Shown piece after piece: positions 33,792 to 44,561 of a DNA stretch of 64,000 nucleotides (position 1 is its first letter; each line of letters starts with the position of its first letter). Source of the stretch: Macrosoma leucophasiata (taxonomy: Eukaryota > Arthropoda > Insecta > Lepidoptera > Hedylidae); assembly GCA_036365455.1 (NCBI GenBank), contig JAWQUS010000011.1:9031001-9095000 (forward strand), written 5' to 3'. Position numbers and translations under genes: made by a program. The notes below the pieces were generated by a model. The model saw only the letters and a program-made list of their open reading frames with translations, was not told the DNA's origin and searched no databases.

Positions 33792-35086
33792 CGAGGGTGG
33801 ATCCAAAAGTTCGTGGCCCAAACTACAAGGAGACATGACATCTTTTTAAATTTACCGTCATTTGTTAGTATGTCTTCTATTGATTTATTGTGCGCAGTTT
33901 CATTTCGATACTGCACAATATACATTTTCTGTGATTATTTGTTTGAAGCATTCTGATGCGATTTTCAATAATGCAGAAAATTGAACATCGTGCAGTCATT
34001 AAGTACCTCAATAAAAAAGGCCTGTCACCAAAAGACATCCATCAAGATATGGTGGGCACTTTGGGGGAGTCTGCTCCATCGTATTCCAATGTCAAGAAGT
34101 GGGTAGCTGAGTTTAAGCGCGGTCGTGAGAGCATTGAAGATGATCCTAGGAGTGGACGGCCTACAACGTCTACCACGAAAGAAAACATCGATAAAATTTG
34201 TGATCTCATACTGGGTGATCGACGTTTGACCATTGGTAAGATAGCTGAGACAACAGACATTAGTTATGGCCGGGTGCAACACATAATAACGAAAGAATTG
34301 GGATTCCATAAAGTTTCTGCTCGCTGGGTCCCGAGGTTGCTTTCAGCTGAAGAAAAACGAGTTCGATTCACAATTTCGCGAGACTGTTTGGAACTTTTTG
34401 AGACTGATTCCGAGGACTTTTTGTCTAGATTTGTTACCATGGATGAAAGCTGGGTTCACCACCATATTCCTGAATCAAGGCAACAATCCAAACAGTGGAA
34501 AAGATCTGACTCACCTACACCGAAAAAGGTTAAAGTCGTTTTGTCGACTAACAAAGTCATGGCTTCTGTTTTTTGGGATGCGAAGGGCATTATTTTTGTA
34601 GATTATTTACCGAAAGGTCAAACTATTAATTCTAGTTATTATTGTAACCTTTTACGAAGACTACGAGAAGAAATAAAAGAAAAAAGGCCGGGAATGTTGC
34701 GTAAGAAAGTTTTGTTCCATCAAGACAATGCACGTGTTCACACTTCGGTTGAAACAATGTCTGTAATCCATGATTGTGGCTACGAATTGCTGCCCCACCC
34801 ACCTTATTCTCCGGATTTAGCCCCCTCAGATTATCATTTATTTCCAAATTTAAAAAAACATTTGGGTGGCTCGAAATTTTCGACCAAAGATGAGGTGATA
34901 GTCGCAGTGAACGAGTATTTCGCCGACCTTCCGGAATCTTTTTTTTCGAGGGGATAATCAAGTTGCAGTTCAGGTGGAAGAAGTGTGTTGAGCTAGATGG
35001 AGACTATGTCGAAAAATAAAAATAAAATTAGACCCACTTTTCTTTTATTTTCTTGGTCGGGCTTCGAACTTTTGGATCCACCCTCG
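33792..35086 (+). mobile_element. mariner element, nearly complete
   Basis: Inverted ends CGAGGGTGGATCCAAAAG (33792) and its complement (ending 35086) bracket a transposase gene. TA follows on the right side; the left neighbour is TG, which may be a decayed TA duplication. The 1295-bp length is normal for mariner. Confidence 0.9.
33956..34957 (+). CDS. mariner transposase, slightly truncated C-terminus
   Basis: The 333-residue frame has an N-terminal helix-turn-helix region (residues about 8-115, including [12 protein letters not shown]) and a DD34D catalytic core with Asp163 (TMDESWVHH), Asp257 (HQDNARVHT) and Asp292 ([12 protein letters not shown]), 34 residues between the last two. It catalyses cut-and-paste transposition into TA in the nucleus. 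A run of eight T near 34938 shifts the frame just before the usual end, so TAA follows SFFSRG and about 22 conserved C-terminal residues are read in another frame. The usual mariner start would be at or near the MQKIEHR methionine (residue 6). All other motifs are intact, so the copy is young or was active until recently. Confidence 0.9.
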   Translation: MRFSIMQKIEHRAVIKYLNKKGLSPKDIHQDMVGTLGESAPSYSNVKKWVAEFKRGRESIEDDPRSGRPTTSTTKENIDKICDLILGDRRLTIGKIAETTDISYGRVQHIITKELGFHKVSARWVPRLLSAEEKRVRFTISRDCLELFETDSEDFLSRFVTMDESWVHHHIPESRQQSKQWKRSDSPTPKKVKVVLSTNKVMASVFWDAKGIIFVDYLPKGQTINSSYYCNLLRRLREEIKEKRPGMLRKKVLFHQDNARVHTSVETMSVIHDCGYELLPHPPYSPDLAPSDYHLFPNLKKHLGGSKFSTKDEVIVAVNEYFADLPESFFSRG

Positions 35087-35265
35087 TATTTACCAATTTT
35101 CAAATTTATTAAACAATATAATTATAGATAGCTAAAAAAAACTAACCAATATCAAGTCAACTTTAATTCCCATTTGTTTTTATTGGGGGGTCATGCCAGA
35201 AGTGTGCACGTCGCGATCCCTGCCAGTCCTTTGGGGCTGCAATTCTGGCACGAAGGCGTACCGCA

Positions 35266-36015
35266 GTGCGGGTAAGGGCGTCCCCCCGAGGCGACGCGTA
35301 CCGACCCGTCCCCGTTGGTACGAAAAGCGGCCAAAGCGGCGATGGGGACCGCCACCTGTCACGCCGGGCCCGATACGGCGGATCGAGGAGTGGGGAGTGC
35401 CAGATAGGCACGTGGAATGTGAGAGGTGGAATTTGTGAGAAAATGAATGAGTTGACGAACGTAATGAGTGTGAGACGCCTGGATGTTTTGTGTGTAACAG
35501 AGACTAAACGAAAGGGCTGCGAGGTCGAAGATCTCCCGGGTGGCGCGATGGCTCTCTGGGCAGGTGTGCAACAGAGCGATCATGCCAGCGCGGGGGTGGG
35601 CGTCCTTCTGTCCTCTCGTTTAGTCACTGGAGTGAAGGATTATGGTTTGGTGAACCCGAGACTAATCTGGGTCCGAATTAAATTGGGCGTCACTAGGGTG
35701 TTTTTGGTAGCAGCTTATGCACCGGTTAGCTCAGCGACGACCCAAGACCTGGAGAAGTTTTGGGAATCTACAAGGGAAGTTCTCGATATGGTTGAAGCTA
35801 ATGAAAGGGTAATTTTGTGTGGTGATTTGAATGGATGGGTCGGGACCAGGCGGCCAGGATACGAGGCCGTTCTAGGTCCATATGGTGATAGAAGAGTAAA
35901 TGATGCTGGTAAGCTGATACTTGACTTATGCTTGGAACGAAGTCTCCTTGTGTCTAACACAGAATTCCGTCATAAGGACATTCACACGTATACGTGTGCC
36001 TTTCGGAGGACTTGA
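35266..36015 (+). pseudogene. RTE ORF, endonuclease part
   Basis: The APE-type endonuclease is readable from IGTWNVRGG (residues 47-55) through CVTETKRKG and VILCGDLNGWVG to TEFRHKDIHTYT, where the frame fails. The last endonuclease segment with the SDH motif is absent, so a deletion of roughly 60 residues with a frame change at about 35995-36010 separates it from the next part. The natural start codon in this GC-rich 5' zone is uncertain. Confidence 0.85.
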
Positions 36016-38197
36016 AAGAATAAAGAGTGAAAAGTTACAAGGCATTAGTGCAAGGAGAGTGTATGAACGTCAAGTCCGTGAAAAGTTAGACAAGGTTTGT
36101 CTTACGGACTTGGACGTGGATGAATGTTGGCAAGTTATGAAAGATAGTATGCTGAAAGTTGCGAAAGAAGTATGTGGTTATGCAAAGATACGCAAATCCT
36201 TGAAAGGGGATGCGTGGTGGGACAAGGAGGTGCAAGACTCCGTTGAAAGAAAGAAGAAAGCATGGCTGGATTATGTAGCATCTTTGCAAATGAATAATGG
36301 TATGAGAGATGAGAAGAGAGAAATTTACCGTCGGCTCAAGAATGACACCAAGATTTTAGTGAATGAAAAGCGTGAGAGAGATAAAGTGGAAGCTGATGAG
36401 AGACTGGCGAAGAGCTTTGAGACTAACATCAAACTCTATTGGAGGGAGGTGAAAAAGTCTAGAAGCTCTTCTCCAGTTTCTGGAATGAATAGAATAAAAT
36501 CTAAGTTGGGTGACATTCTTGAGAACACGCAAGATGTGTTAAAACGATGGAGCGAGTATTATGGGGAAATGTATGATTATGCTCACAACCCTGACGCCGG
36601 AGTTGCTGACTTGACGGTGCCGGCTTGTGAGGATATAACAATAGATGAGATTGTAAGGGCGATACGAAGTTTGAAATGTGGTAAGGCTGCGGGTATTGAT
36701 CAGGTTTCTGCCGAAATGATCAAATATGGTGGTGCTGCCCTTTGGGATTCTTTCTGGGTGTTGTGCAACCTTTGCTGGAGGTCTGGAAGAATCCCAAAGG
36801 ATTGGCGGTGTGCGGTCATCGTGCCTTTGTATAAAGGCAAGGGTTGACGTATGGACTGCACCAGCTATCGAGCGATCAGTTTGATCAGTTTGGCAGCTAA
36901 AGTGTATGGGAAAGTCTTAGAAAGAAGAATGAAAGAGAAGTCCGATGGGTTGTTGTGGGATGCACAGGGTGGTTTCAGAACTGGAAGAGGATGTATGGAT
37001 CAAGTTTTCTCCCTCCGCAACATCGTAGAGAAGCATCTGGCTGTGAGCCAGAAGGTTTTCTGCGGTTTTGTGGATTTGGAGAAGGCGTTTGATAGGGTAT
37101 TACGAAAGGAGCTGTGGGACATTTTGCCAGAGTATGGTATTGATGCCAGTCTGCTCCGTGCAATACAGTCCACGTATGTGGGCTGTCAAGCATGTGTGCG
37201 GGTAGATGGTAACATGTCACCCTGGTTTGATGTTAACATCGGTGTCAAACAGGGTTGCGTGCTTTCGTCTAGGCTGTTTATTATATATCTGGACAAATGC
37301 CTCCAGAGGGTGAAGTTGATGGATGTGGGAGTGTGTATGGGTGACTTAGTGGTGAACTGTCTGCTTTACGCAGATGATGCGGTAATTTTTAGCTCTACAC
37401 CATCTGGGCTACAAGCACTAGTCGCAGTCATGAAAGAGGATTGTATGGAGAAAGGCTTAAAATTGAATGTGGATAAAACTAAAGTATTAGTATTTGAAAG
37501 AGATGAACAGAGAACAAATGCAAGGGTAGTAGTAGATGATGCAGTGTTAGAACAGGTTGATGAAATTGTATATCTTGGATGTGCTTTTAGCAAGGATGGT
37601 AGGTACACCACTGACATAGAAAGAAGAGTGCTTGCTGGGAATTGCGTGAATGGAGCATTGGGTAAGCTGCTAGAATCTAAACATCTCAGCCAGCGGGCTC
37701 GACTAGCCGTACATAATGCTGTACTTACTCTAACGCTTTTATATGGAAGCGAGAGCTGGGTATGCAGGAAAGAGCATGAAAGTAAGTTGAACGCGGTCGA
37801 GATGAGATCTTTGCGCAAGATCTGCGGTGTATCACTCACCGATCGCGTTCGTAATGAAGATGTAAGAAAGAGACTTTGTGTGAATGATAGTATCGGTGTA
37901 AAAATGAAAAAAGGCATGCTCCGATGGTTCGGGCATATAGAAAGAATGTCGAATGAGCGAATGACTAAACAGATATACAATGCGAATGTGGATGGTTGCA
38001 GAGGCCCAGGAAGGCCAAGACTGACCTACCATGACCAAATAGGTCGAGTTTTGTCTGATGGTGGGGTCAAAAGTCTTAGGAATCGGCGTGCATGTATGAA
38101 GAGAATGATGAAGGTAGACGAGGCACGAGAGGTTTGTCAGAACCGGGATGTCTGGCGCTCTACACTCTCTGCCTACCCCGTTAGGGACCTGGCGTGA
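35996..38197 (+). pseudogene. RTE ORF, linker and reverse transcriptase
   Basis: From about 35996 the frame carries the linker, then RT motifs: KCGKAAGIDQVSAEMIKYGG, WRCAVIVPLYKGKG, an in-frame TGA at 36845-36847, then SYRAISLISLAAKVYGKVLE, VDLEKAFDRV, GVKQGCVLS and LLYADDAVIFSS. The thumb and C-terminal domain include [18 protein letters not shown] and [20 protein letters not shown]. The same frame continues on both sides of the TGA, so it is a simple nonsense break. An RTE-clade (BovB-like) assignment is the best fit. Confidence 0.88.
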
Positions 38198-38218
38198 AGA
38201 TACATATTGTTTTTATTG

Positions 38219-39082
38219 CTTTTTCACCTACAATAAAAAACCTTCTATTCTGATTTTAGCTGAGTTACAAAGGATCATGGCAAGATTGGTTCAGAAAAAA
38301 TGAAAAAGGTATAGGGTAAAACAGCTTTGAAATATTATTCAGTGAACCTAAAGAACATTTCCTGGTATTTAAAATCTTATTGTCTGTCTGGAATAAACAA
38401 AATGAAAAAATCAAGTTTAGTATGGAGGAATTCTTGTTAGTAAAAGACCATTTTTATTTCCGTGATTTCAAATTATTTTAAATACTAAGAAATGTTCTTT
38501 AAGGTACCTAGATATTATATTTCTAAACTATTTTACATTGTAACTTTTCATTTTTTTTTACAAATCAACATCAAGGAACTTGCCATGATTCTTAAAAAAA
38601 AAAAAGAATTTCTACACTCAGTTGACTCAGTGCAGTGGTCTTAATAAAATTCATCATCACACATCACAATATGCATTAGAAGCTGTAGATAGTACCTATG
38701 TGGCATAAATGTTAATTTGATCTTAATTTTACAGGCACCAAGAAATTGTACTAGTGACTCAAGCATCAAGTAACAACGACTATTCATGACAAATGGATTT
38801 TATAAAATGTGATAAGTATCAGTAAGTTTAGTGTTTACATTCGTAATCTTTTTATAGGGAAAAATAATGTTTTGGTTTTTATGTCACAAGCATATTTTTG
38901 GTCATTTCATCATACTTTTAAAGTGACATTATCAATATTAAAATAACACATTAAAATAGTATTTTAACCTACTTCTTTTTATCGTTTACTAGCTGGCCCG
39001 GTGATCTTTGTATCGCTTTAAAGTAAAGATTAAATAAAAAATACACTACAGTTTTAGCGAAAGTAACAAACAGCAATTGATT
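38219..39082. other. intergenic, nothing recognised
   Basis: AT-rich sequence without a convincing ORF or repeat. Confidence 0.5.
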
Positions 39083-39765
39083 TTTAACAGAGTTCAAAAA
39101 ACGAGAAGGTTCTCAATTCGGGCGGTATATATATTTTTTTTATGTATGTACGCGAATTTCGTTCAGATTTCTGGACCGATTTACGTAATTCTTCTTTTGT
39201 TTGATGCGGAATAGTTTCGAATTGGTCCCATAAAAAATTGATTCAGATAGGCCCATTAGTTTTTATTTTATGAGCATTTTTTTACTTACTTTCACCTCAG
39301 ACTAAAGGAATCAATGAAATTTGGAAAGGAATAAGAATAGACGGCGAGTTGTCATACAGTGCGTTGAATCCACTGACGTCCTAGATAGTCCTAATGCGCA
39401 TGACAACAAGATGACAACAGGTGACAATGACACATTTACTCATCGACGACACAACACAGCATATTTACTCCTTCGTGGATAAATTTTTTTCATTGATTAC
39501 GTATAGTCGTGTAATAATTTTGTATCGACACACCTAAACAATTTAAATTAGGTATCTAATTGCCACGGAGCTAAAAGATTCAGATTTTACAAATTTAACA
39601 GATGTGAACATTAATCTAATTGACAATGCAGCAATAAACTAAAAAGTATTAAATAAATATAACTACGTTAAGAAAAACCGACTTCAAAACTGAAAAGTAA
39701 AAAATAATTATTTAATTGCAATTATATACTACCTATTATTTATATGTGCTACTAGCTGTTGCCCG
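39083..39765 (+). repeat. dispersed ~1-kb repeat, copy C (truncated)
   Basis: It matches the first two thirds of copy B (from TAACAGAGTTCAAAAAACGA to the first fold-back arm ACTACCTATTATTTATATGT). The second fold-back arm is absent. Confidence 0.7.
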
Positions 39766-39806
39766 CGGCGTCACCCGCGTGGATGTCGTTTTATAAATAA
39801 TTTAAA

Positions 39807-40271
39807 GAAGATGTTGCGAGCTCGGCTCTCGTTGGTACACTACCTCAAAAAATGGGTAAATTAAAGAAGAATCGGAAAAAAATACAATTAATTTATTCAA
39901 GAATATGTTTTAGAGTTACAACCACATTTAATTCAAACGATTTTATCATTTTCAACCATGTTCAACACGGCGGCGATACAGCCTACGCTTGGGCAGCATA
40001 TTACTAGTGTATCACATATTAACAAAAAAACGATGTATCGAATCGATCAATTTAAAGAAGTTCCGATGAATTCGATTAGTATCGATTATTAGTGGAATTT
40101 GTTAAAATGACATTGTCCGCCATATTCGCCATGTTGGTTTTGAGTTGCAATTCTAACTGCAAATAATGTTTTGTAACTGCAAACAAATCTAAATAAGTGA
40201 AAACATGCAGTAACAAACGTTTATTTATTGATCTTGCCCGTTAATGATCCATACATATTTGTAACATCTCC
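39807..40271 (+). mobile_element. MITE with GGAGATGTTGC termini, copy 3
   Basis: It begins GAAGATGTTGCGAGCTCGGC and ends GTAACATCTCC, with the shared internal block CGCCATATTCGCCATGTTGG. It is diverged from copy 1 in the centre. Confidence 0.75.
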
Positions 40272-41384
40272 TTTTACGATCCCATGGAAATGTCCTAATC
40301 AAGTTTCCCGTCGCGTACCTATATGTGGAGTAGTATTTGAAAGTTTTGGGGTGATTGTGACAAAATACTGAAGCACGTACCTATTTTTTTATTCCTAACA
40401 GAAAGACTGGAACATCACTTTTCACACAGATAACCCCCAATAGATACCGCATACAGGGCAACCGACGCGCACAACACGTTGCTAGCTAATTTGCTAGCTT
40501 ATTTTCAATGCTCGAAATCGCGACGTCAATGACGCCATTACCGACCAAGCCTCCGACTCGTTCGTACGTGAGAAATAATTCATTTACTACCAAAAATATT
40601 TAGGAAATGGCTTCCTGCGCACTAAAATCATATACTAAATACGTCTAGAACATAAAATATTAAAAAAGATGGTATGATAGTTCACCGGTAAGTAAATAAT
40701 TCATATAAAACACTTATTATCAGAGATCAATTAAACTGGATTATGCACCAGTATATTTTCGCAAAGTCCTGCTCACTCATTACGTTATTTACATTATTTG
40801 TCCCTTTCTAAGATAAGAAAGTCGATCGAAAGTGTTGTACCGCATATACGTTAGTCGGTATCGATATTTTTAATAATACTATAGAACTTTTTATCAGAAA
40901 ATATGTAATAATACTACGTTTAGAATGGACACTTACTTATGGACGTCCCATCTGTTTTGCCCTCACCCCTCTGAGCTCTAAGTCAGCGCTGTATTTTAGG
41001 ATAATTTGAAAATTAAATATTTTATGTACTTAATTCAATTTACCTACCAGCCGCGAAGTGGTAGGGTCCACCGTAATTGTGTTCGGTGGTAATGTACGGT
41101 GATAGAGCTCCAATGAACGAGCTCGAAAACTTGATGAACGAGCGTGAACACCTACATGTTACCCATTTGCCCTGCCAGTAAACCGTTATCCTGTTCCGGG
41201 TAGATCGTAATATACAGTGGTAGAGCTCCAGTGATAGAGCTCCAGAGCGAGCGAGCACCACCGCATTTACCAATTTACATTTAATGTAAGCGATAATAGT
41301 ATGTAACCAATGTGCGTCAAAATCAATGTCAGGGTTCCTGGAGGTGATAATTACGAATATATATATGTATATATATATTTGACG
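40272..41384. other. intergenic with short repeated AGAGCTCCA phrases
   Basis: No gene is seen. Between 41095 and 41255 the phrases GGTGATAGAGCTCCAATGA, GGTAGAGCTCCAGTGATAG and related copies recur. The origin is not recognised. Confidence 0.45.
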
Positions 41385-41610
41385 ACCCGGTTAGTCCAGC
41401 GGTGTGAGACGACCGTTTGATTCGAAGGGTCGCGGGTTCGATCCCCGCACCGAGATAAATATTTGTATGGCCTACAGATATTTGTTTCGGGTCTGGATGT
41501 TTGTGTATGTGTTATATGTGTACAACGGTACCCACAACACAGGTTTATACCTAGTGTGGGGCTGTGAGTGTAAGCGTATTTTATATTATTTTATATATAT
41601 ATAATACAAT
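41385..41610 (+). mobile_element. tRNA-derived SINE
   Basis: The head has a box A-like GGTTAGTCCAGCGGTGTG and box B GCGGGTTCGATCCCCGC at the spacing of a tRNA promoter, but no matching acceptor stem. The body continues ATTTGTTTCGGGTCTGGATG and ends in AT-rich repeats, the layout of lepidopteran tRNA-derived SINEs. Confidence 0.75.
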
Positions 41611-41759
41611 AAAAATATTTATGTATATACATAATTTTTATATATATTTTTTTAATGAGAGGTGCATATCAATAATTGGTTGTCACTTTAATTTATTTTT
41701 GTTCGTTTTTGACTTGTCATGGTGCTGGTCACCGTAAATGAATAAATTAATTTCTGATT

Positions 41760-42750
41760 CTGATTGGTATATCCTTTCAAATCGAAGATGGCGGACTTAA
41801 TTATTTTTCTACATTGTGATATGATGTTAATTTCGCGGTTTTTTGGGGGTACTGATTGCGAAAATGTCATCTTTTTTCATATCCAAGATGGCGAACAGAT
41901 TTTCTTTCAAAATATGATATGGGTATCAATTTCGAGGTTTTTCGAGGTGCTGATTACGAAAATGGCATCCGTTTTCAGATCCAAGATGGCAGATAGACTT
42001 TTTTTTAAAAATGTGATATGGGTATCAATTTCGAAGTGTCTTGGGGTGCTGATTACAAAAATGGCATCCGTTTTCAGATCCAAGATGGCTGACAGACTTT
42101 TTTTCAAAATGTGATATGGGTATCAATTTCGAGGTTTTTTGTGGTGATGATTACGAAAGTTGCATTCGTTTATAGATCAAAAATGGCGGACATATTTTTT
42201 CTTCAAAATGTGATATGACATAAAAATATGTCCGCCATTTTTGATCTAAAAACGGATGCCATTTTAGTAATCAGTATGTATCTTCACGCCAGGTCCCTAA
42301 CGGGGTAGGCAGAGAGTGTAGAGCGCCAGATATCCCGATCCTGACAAACCTCGTGCCTCGTCTACCTTCATCATTCTCTTAATACATGCACCAATTCCTA
42401 AGACTTTTGACCCACCATCAGACAGAACTCGACCTATTTGGTCATGGTAGGTCAGTATTGGTCTTCCTGGGCCTCTGCAACCATCCACATTCGCATTGTA
42501 TATCTGTTCAGTCATTCGCTCATTCGACATTCTTTCTATATGCCCGAACCATCGGATTAGTAATCAGGACCCCAAGAAACCTCTAAATTGACACCCATAT
42601 CATATTTATAAAAAAATCTGTCCGCCATCTGGGATTAGAAAAATGCACCTCAGGAAACCGTGAAATAGAAATCCATATCATATTTTCTAAAAATAATGAT
42701 GTCCGCCATCTTTGACTTGAAAGGAGATACCATTTTCGTAATTAACACCT
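41760..42750. repeat. palindromic array of ~98-bp units
   Basis: Five direct units with the phrase CCAAGATGGC or a variant occur at about 41784, 41888, 41985, 42085 and 42183. They carry GTGATATGGGTATCAATTTC and GAAAATGGCATCCGTTTTCA. From about 42225 the same phrases appear inverted (CCGCCATTTTTGAT, CACCCATATCATATTT) up to about 42750, interrupted by an RTE fragment. Frames across it are repeat artefacts. Confidence 0.8.
42275..42556 (-). mobile_element. 5'-truncated RTE LINE with 11-bp target duplication
   Basis: It matches the last about 280 bp of the RTE at 35186-38206 on the minus strand. TTAGTAATCAG flanks it at 42264-42274 and 42557-42567. Confidence 0.9.
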
Positions 42751-42804
42751 CAAGGAACCCTAACATTGAACGGAACCTGGCTGTAGAAACCATTCCTTTG
42801 CCAA

Positions 42805-42900
42805 AAGAGGAGGGAGGTTGGGTGAGGCGGAGATCGGGCGGGATGTCGAAGTGTCCATTCTATACGTATTATTATTACATATTCTCTGGCTCTACTACCA
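42805..42900 (+). repeat. dispersed repeat, related to 16770-16865
   Basis: GGAGGGAGGTTGGGTGAGGC and GTCCATTCTATACGTATTAT, then TACATATTCTCTG, parallel the intron 2 copy. Confidence 0.6.
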
Positions 42901-43024
42901 TATATTACCACTATTACTTAGCGTCAGGTAAATTATATAATGCGGAGGTGTTGATCTGAAAAATTTGAATGTTGTAAGTGCGTGTGGAAATACATGTCAC
43001 TAATTGATGTCTATGTATACTATG

Positions 43025-43403
43025 TAGAGCTCTACTAATCGAGGGCATTACCCCCCGGGCGTAGGCAATATAAGCGCGCTCCCGGTCAAAGACCTAGAGA
43101 AGGGCTGTATGCGCCAGAAGTTGTATGTCCTCGTTATGATTCAAGACAGCCAGCGAGGAAATCAACCCGTATCGGTTTCACCAGGTCAACGTATTTTAGG
43201 CTGTCCCCCCCCCCTCCTGTATTAGTTAATAGCAGCGGTGCCACGAGCAGGCTACAGGTAGGAGTTGGGCGTCACTAGTTGCAGCTAGCTTACCCCATTA
43301 CAGTGCCGGATGTGCATGACCCCCGTCCCGCGGTTAACCGACGCACCACGAAACAGGTACAACATACCAACACTGAAGCTTTTATTGACTTCATCTCACC
43401 AGA
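43025..43403 (-). mobile_element. R2 5' end fragment at the 28S R2 site
   Basis: Read on the minus strand it follows 28S directly at CTCTCTTAA and matches the 5' UTR of the intact R2 (51994-52611) through the complement of AGAGCTCTACTA at 43025. Relative to the intact copy two blocks of roughly 100-140 bp are missing near 43375 and 43404. The element is broken at 43025, where non-rDNA sequence begins. Confidence 0.85.
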
Positions 43404-43471
<68 letters not shown>

Positions 43472-43518
43472 GGCACTGGGCAGAAATCACATTGCGTCAA
43501 CACCCGCGAGGGCTATCG

Positions 43519-43552
<34 letters not shown>

Positions 43553-44561
43553 CTTGTCCGTGCCAGTTCTGAGCTGACCGTTGAACGGCGGTCGTACAGA
43601 ACCGCGCCGAGACGCGCACTAGACGCGGCCTTGCGGCTGCGAAGATCCGCGGAAGGCCATATCGCGGGTCCGGATTCCGCCCGCACGCGACTCGCGTTTC
43701 CGCGTGTCACGCACGAGCATCGACCAGGCCCGGCACCGGCCGCATCCGCTTCCATTCCGAAGTTACGGATCCAATTTGCCGACTTCCCTTACCTACATTA
43801 TTCTATCGACTAGAGGCTCTTCACCTTGGAAACCTGCTGCGGATATGAGTACGAACCGGCGCGACATCTCCACGTACATCCCTCACCTGAATTTTCAAGG
43901 TCCGCAGAGAGTATCCGGACACCGCCGCAAATGCGGTGCTCTTCGCGTTCCGAACCATATCTCCCTTCTATAGGATTCCATGGAACTCGAACGCTCAGGC
44001 AGAAAAGAAAACTCTTCCCGGACCCCTCGGCGGCGTCTTCAGGCCACTTTGGGTTACCCCGTCGAACACTCGCTTAAAAACGAGGGAACGATTATTGAAA
44101 CGGTTCCGCTGCCGGGTTCCGGAATAGGAACCGGATTCCCTTTCGCTCAAAGGGCGTTATTTATCACATCAATATAAATATTAATAAGAATAAACACGCC
44201 TCATCGACATAAGATCTCTCCTTGAGCTTAGGATCGACTGACTCTTACACTTACGAGCAACTACTGTTCACGCGAAACCCTTCTCCACGTCAGTCCTCCA
44301 GGGCCTCGCTGGAGTATTTGCTACTACCACCAAGATCTGCACCGGCGGAGGCTCCAAGCGGGCTCACGCTTAGACCTTTCTGCGCTCTCCGCCGCGCACG
44401 TCCTACTCGTTACGGCATAATATATACACATTAAATGTGTACGTGCTGCCGGTAACGGTAGTGTATAGGCAAAACGCTTCCAATTCAATAGAGGAAGGTA
44501 TATTTATTGAAAATAAAATAATTCGTTGATTAATTATAGATTCTCAAATAATAATAATTAG
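43404..44561 (-). rRNA. 28S rRNA fragment up to the R2 site
   Basis: The minus strand carries conserved 28S text: GGTGCAGATCTTGGTGGTAG near 44340, GTAACTTCGGAATGG near 43760, ATTCAAGCAAGCGCGGGTAA near 43440 and CTATGACTCTCTTAA ending at 43404, the R2 target. The right limit lies in an AT-rich stretch (44460-44561) that may be a variable domain or the junction with R1. Frames seen on the plus strand are meaningless. Confidence 0.9.

Larger units (their letters stand above)
35186..38206 (+). mobile_element. nearly full-length RTE LINE with 12-bp target duplication
   Basis: The element is flanked by perfect copies of TTGTTTTTATTG (35174-35185 and 38207-38218). It has a GC-rich 5' region and one long APE-plus-RT ORF broken in two places. 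The tail (CTCTGCCTACCCCGTTAGGG, then CGTGAAGATACATA) is shared with the fragments at 27822-28146 and 42275-42556. Confidence 0.92.

Noticed and set aside
41390..41455. A functional tRNA gene
   Set aside because: Box A and B are present but no 7-bp acceptor stem can be formed, and the tail is a SINE body.
43535..44440. Several plus- and minus-strand frames of 60-90 codons
   Set aside because: The sequence is 28S rRNA read on the minus strand; frames in rRNA are chance.
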